From assembly GCA_002337145.1 (NCBI GenBank), contig DDFK01000001.1, forward strand, positions 310,001 through 374,000: a DNA stretch of 64,000 bases. The letters run 5' to 3'. The DNA comes from Chitinophagaceae bacterium UBA1930 (GTDB lineage: Bacteria > Bacteroidota > Bacteroidia > Chitinophagales > Chitinophagaceae). How positions within the stretch are numbered: the first letter of the stretch is position 1; each line of letters begins with the position of its first letter. The notes under the pieces were generated by a model. That model did not search any database. It was not told the origin of the DNA and saw only the letters and a program-made list of their open reading frames with translations. The translations under genes and the position numbers were made by a program. Of the stretch, positions 62,252-64,000 are shown piece by piece.

Positions 62252-63067
62252 ATGAAGTATTTTTTAACGATATTATTTTTTGTTGCTGCAGTAACTGCTA
62301 CTGCACAGGATAATTCATTCGTGAAATATTTTGATTCCACCTGGAAGCCTTGTGCAAAAGAAAAAGCATCCTTCTATACGCAGTTTGAAAAGCAGGATAC
62401 GGTGTATAAATGCACTTCATATTATTTGCCTTCCAACAAACTCTATGGCAGGTCAACTTTTGCTGATACCCTTTTTAAAAAAGGAGTTGGACTGATGGTT
62501 CGCTATTATGAGAATGGAAGAAAGAAAGACTCTACTTTCTTCTTTGATGATGCTACTAAGAACTACGCTTTTAAATACACCTATTATAAAAGTGGAAATT
62601 TAGAAGATTCAGTTTTCGGCAAAAACGAAGAAACGATTACATCTTCCCACTTTTATGAAAATGGAAACCTTTGTGCCCATGCATTCTTTGACAGAGACCA
62701 ACAGCTTTTTAGGTGCACTGTTGCGTACGATAGTTTGGGTAATATCATTCCAAATTTCATATTTCAAAAATTAGCATCATTTAAAGATGGTGAACAAGGC
62801 TGGACAGAATATTTACAAAAAAACTTACAAACCAATATCCCTATAAAGAAAAAAGCACCCACAGGGGAATATACAGTTATATTAAATTTCGAGGTAAGTC
62901 CGTCTGGAAACATCGTTAATGTGTCCGCTGAAAACGATCCGGGTTATGGCACCAAAGAAGAAGCTATCCGAGTCTTGAAAAAAAGTCCAAAATGGGAACC
63001 AGCAATTTTATATGGAAAGAATGTCCCTTTTCACCTTCGTCAATCGATAGTCTTTGAAGTTAAATAA
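62252..63067 (+). CDS. Secreted protein with MORN-like repeats and a TonB_C domain
   Basis: 271 residues. A signal peptide (MKYFLTILFFVAAVTATAQ) leads into MORN-variant strands (GVGLMVRYYENGRKKDSTFF, YTYYKSGNLEDSVF, SSHFYENGNLCAHAF) and a C-terminal TonB-type domain (YTVILNFEVSPSGNIVNVSAENDPGYG, AIRVLKKSPKWEPAI). It lacks the usual membrane anchor of TonB. It lies inside the ilv unit, between ilvD and ilvB, with 62 and 20 bp gaps, although no role in amino acid synthesis is evident. Likely periplasmic. Confidence 0.8.
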   Translation: MKYFLTILFFVAAVTATAQDNSFVKYFDSTWKPCAKEKASFYTQFEKQDTVYKCTSYYLPSNKLYGRSTFADTLFKKGVGLMVRYYENGRKKDSTFFFDDATKNYAFKYTYYKSGNLEDSVFGKNEETITSSHFYENGNLCAHAFFDRDQQLFRCTVAYDSLGNIIPNFIFQKLASFKDGEQGWTEYLQKNLQTNIPIKKKAPTGEYTVILNFEVSPSGNIVNVSAENDPGYGTKEEAIRVLKKSPKWEPAILYGKNVPFHLRQSIVFEVK

Positions 63068-63087
63068 ATCATTAAAACTATTCCATC

Positions 63088-64000
63088 ATGGAAACCTTAG
63101 AAATAACAGCAGCACAACCCATCACCAAACCAACTACCGAGATCAGTGGCTCACAGGCTGTGCTGGAAGCATTGGTTGCCGAAGGTGTGCAAACCGTGTT
63201 CGGTTACCCCGGTGGTGCCATCATGCCCATCTACGATGCGTTGTACGATTACCATGATAAACTGAAACATATACTTGTACGTCACGAGCAGGGCGGCATA
63301 CACGCTGCACAGGGCTTTGCACGCAGCAGTGGCAAAGTGGGTGTAACGTTTGCTACCAGTGGTCCTGGTGCAACCAATCTTGTTACTGGTTTGGCCGATG
63401 CCATGATAGACAGCACTCCTGTTGTATGCATTACCGGGCAAGTGTTTGCACACCTGTTGGGTACAGATGCTTTTCAGGAGGTAGATGTGGTAAACATTAC
63501 CACACCCGTTACCAAATGGAACTACCAGGTTACCGATGCCAACGAGATACCGCATGTACTGGCTAAAGCATTCTATATAGCAAGAACAGGAAGGCCAGGG
63601 CCTGTGTTGATTGACATTACCAAAAATGCACAGCTCCAGAAATTCGATTACGAAGGCTATACCAAATGCGAGCATATCAGGAGCTACCGCCCCAAACCCA
63701 TTGTACGCAAGCAATACATTGAAGAAGCCGCAAAGCTCATCAACGAAGCCAAGCAACCATTTGTCATTTTTGGGCAAGGTGTTATACTCGGTAAAGCAGA
63801 AAAAGAATTCAAAAGATTTATTGAAAAAGCTGGCCTGCCATCTGCATGGACCATACTCGGTTTAAGTGCCTTGCCAACCGAACATCCGTTAAACGTTGGT
63901 ATGTTGGGTATGCACGGCAACTATGGACCCAATGTATTGACCAACGAATGCGATGTATTGATTGCAGTAGGTATGCGTTTCGATGACCGTGTTACGGGCC
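63088..64000 (+). CDS. ilvB: Acetolactate synthase large subunit (cut by the window end)
   Basis: 304 complete codons from METLEITAAQPITKPTTEIS; the window ends inside the gene. FGYPGGAIMPIYDALYD, LVRHEQGGIHAAQGFARSSG (catalytic Glu in HEQGG), VTFATSGPGATNLVTGLADA and VFAHLLGTDAFQEVDVVNIT mark the thiamine diphosphate/FAD enzyme. It makes acetolactate and acetohydroxybutyrate, the first common step of Val, Leu and Ile synthesis. ilvN and ilvC are likely to follow. It is 20 bp after the TonB_C-domain gene and probably under the upstream attenuator. Confidence 0.95.
   Translation, partial: METLEITAAQPITKPTTEISGSQAVLEALVAEGVQTVFGYPGGAIMPIYDALYDYHDKLKHILVRHEQGGIHAAQGFARSSGKVGVTFATSGPGATNLVTGLADAMIDSTPVVCITGQVFAHLLGTDAFQEVDVVNITTPVTKWNYQVTDANEIPHVLAKAFYIARTGRPGPVLIDITKNAQLQKFDYEGYTKCEHIRSYRPKPIVRKQYIEEAAKLINEAKQPFVIFGQGVILGKAEKEFKRFIEKAGLPSAWTILGLSALPTEHPLNVGMLGMHGNYGPNVLTNECDVLIAVGMRFDDRVTG

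Overview
This window looks like chromosomal DNA from a Bacteroidota bacterium, most likely of the Chitinophagaceae. The signs are promoter elements of the TTTG / TAnnTTTG kind, starts without a clear Shine-Dalgarno, GCGCTTP-type DUF1573 proteins, a fused E1 alpha/beta 2-oxoacid dehydrogenase, GlnRS, CrtY-type lycopene cyclase, and a surface-protein head of the form NVGIN(T)..DNSA.LDV..TSKG.L.PRMT. No phage, transposase, CRISPR or plasmid genes are visible. Most genes are housekeeping or lineage-conserved.

Layout. 1-3.8 kb: the end of an Mrp/ApbC ATPase, then a minus-strand trio (GH73 glucosaminidase, SGNH hydrolase, MBOAT acyltransferase) that reads like a cell-wall or polymer O-acetylation unit. 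3.9-7.9 kb: M28 peptidase, aspS and a lipoprotein. 8.1-14.7 kb: a stand-alone E2-type acyltransferase with a cytochrome P450, then the ATP-grasp / alpha-E / transglutaminase triad and an orphan gene. 14.8-21.6 kb: tRNA-Arg(CCG), crtY, a 2-hydroxyacid dehydrogenase, ksgA, a penicillin-binding-like esterase and the fused E1. 21.9-36.3 kb: two DUF1573 proteins, an aminotransferase, DPP4-like peptidase, methyltransferase, M32 carboxypeptidase, TonB-like protein, folC, NUDIX, glnS and isoaspartyl peptidase. 36.4-45.3 kb: DUF6498 protein, a heptose-kinase/permease/lipoprotein cluster with overlapping genes, OmpH-like chaperone and rpoC, which has no rpoB beside it. 45.5-54 kb: a DUF922 protease, a long collagen-like protein with a frameshifted, truncated paralogue, a Crp-type regulator with an AhpD-like protein, an alkaline-phosphatase-fold enzyme and a helical-repeat protein.

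54.2-64 kb is the branched-chain amino acid region: leuA, leuC, a DinB-fold gene, leuD, leuB, then a separately controlled unit ilvE, ilvD, a secreted TonB_C-domain gene and ilvB (cut by the window end). The best discovery candidate is in front of ilvE: a promoter, a 33-codon leader peptide with ten consecutive Ile/Val codons, a 9-bp antiterminator pairing and a strong intrinsic terminator. Together they form a classical ribosome-mediated attenuator, here in a Bacteroidota context.

Other points worth a look: a 22-bp palindromic element found once just before leuB and once, in frame, inside aspS; a family of self-complementary intergenic hairpins; a terminator-like hairpin immediately upstream of the ATP-grasp triad; hairpin 5' regions between leuA and its divergent neighbour; and a strong 19-bp hairpin at 49.8 kb with no assigned role. 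Starts were moved inward from the longest reading frame where upstream codons overlap a promoter, terminator or neighbouring gene. All family names rest on reading motifs by eye; no database search was possible.
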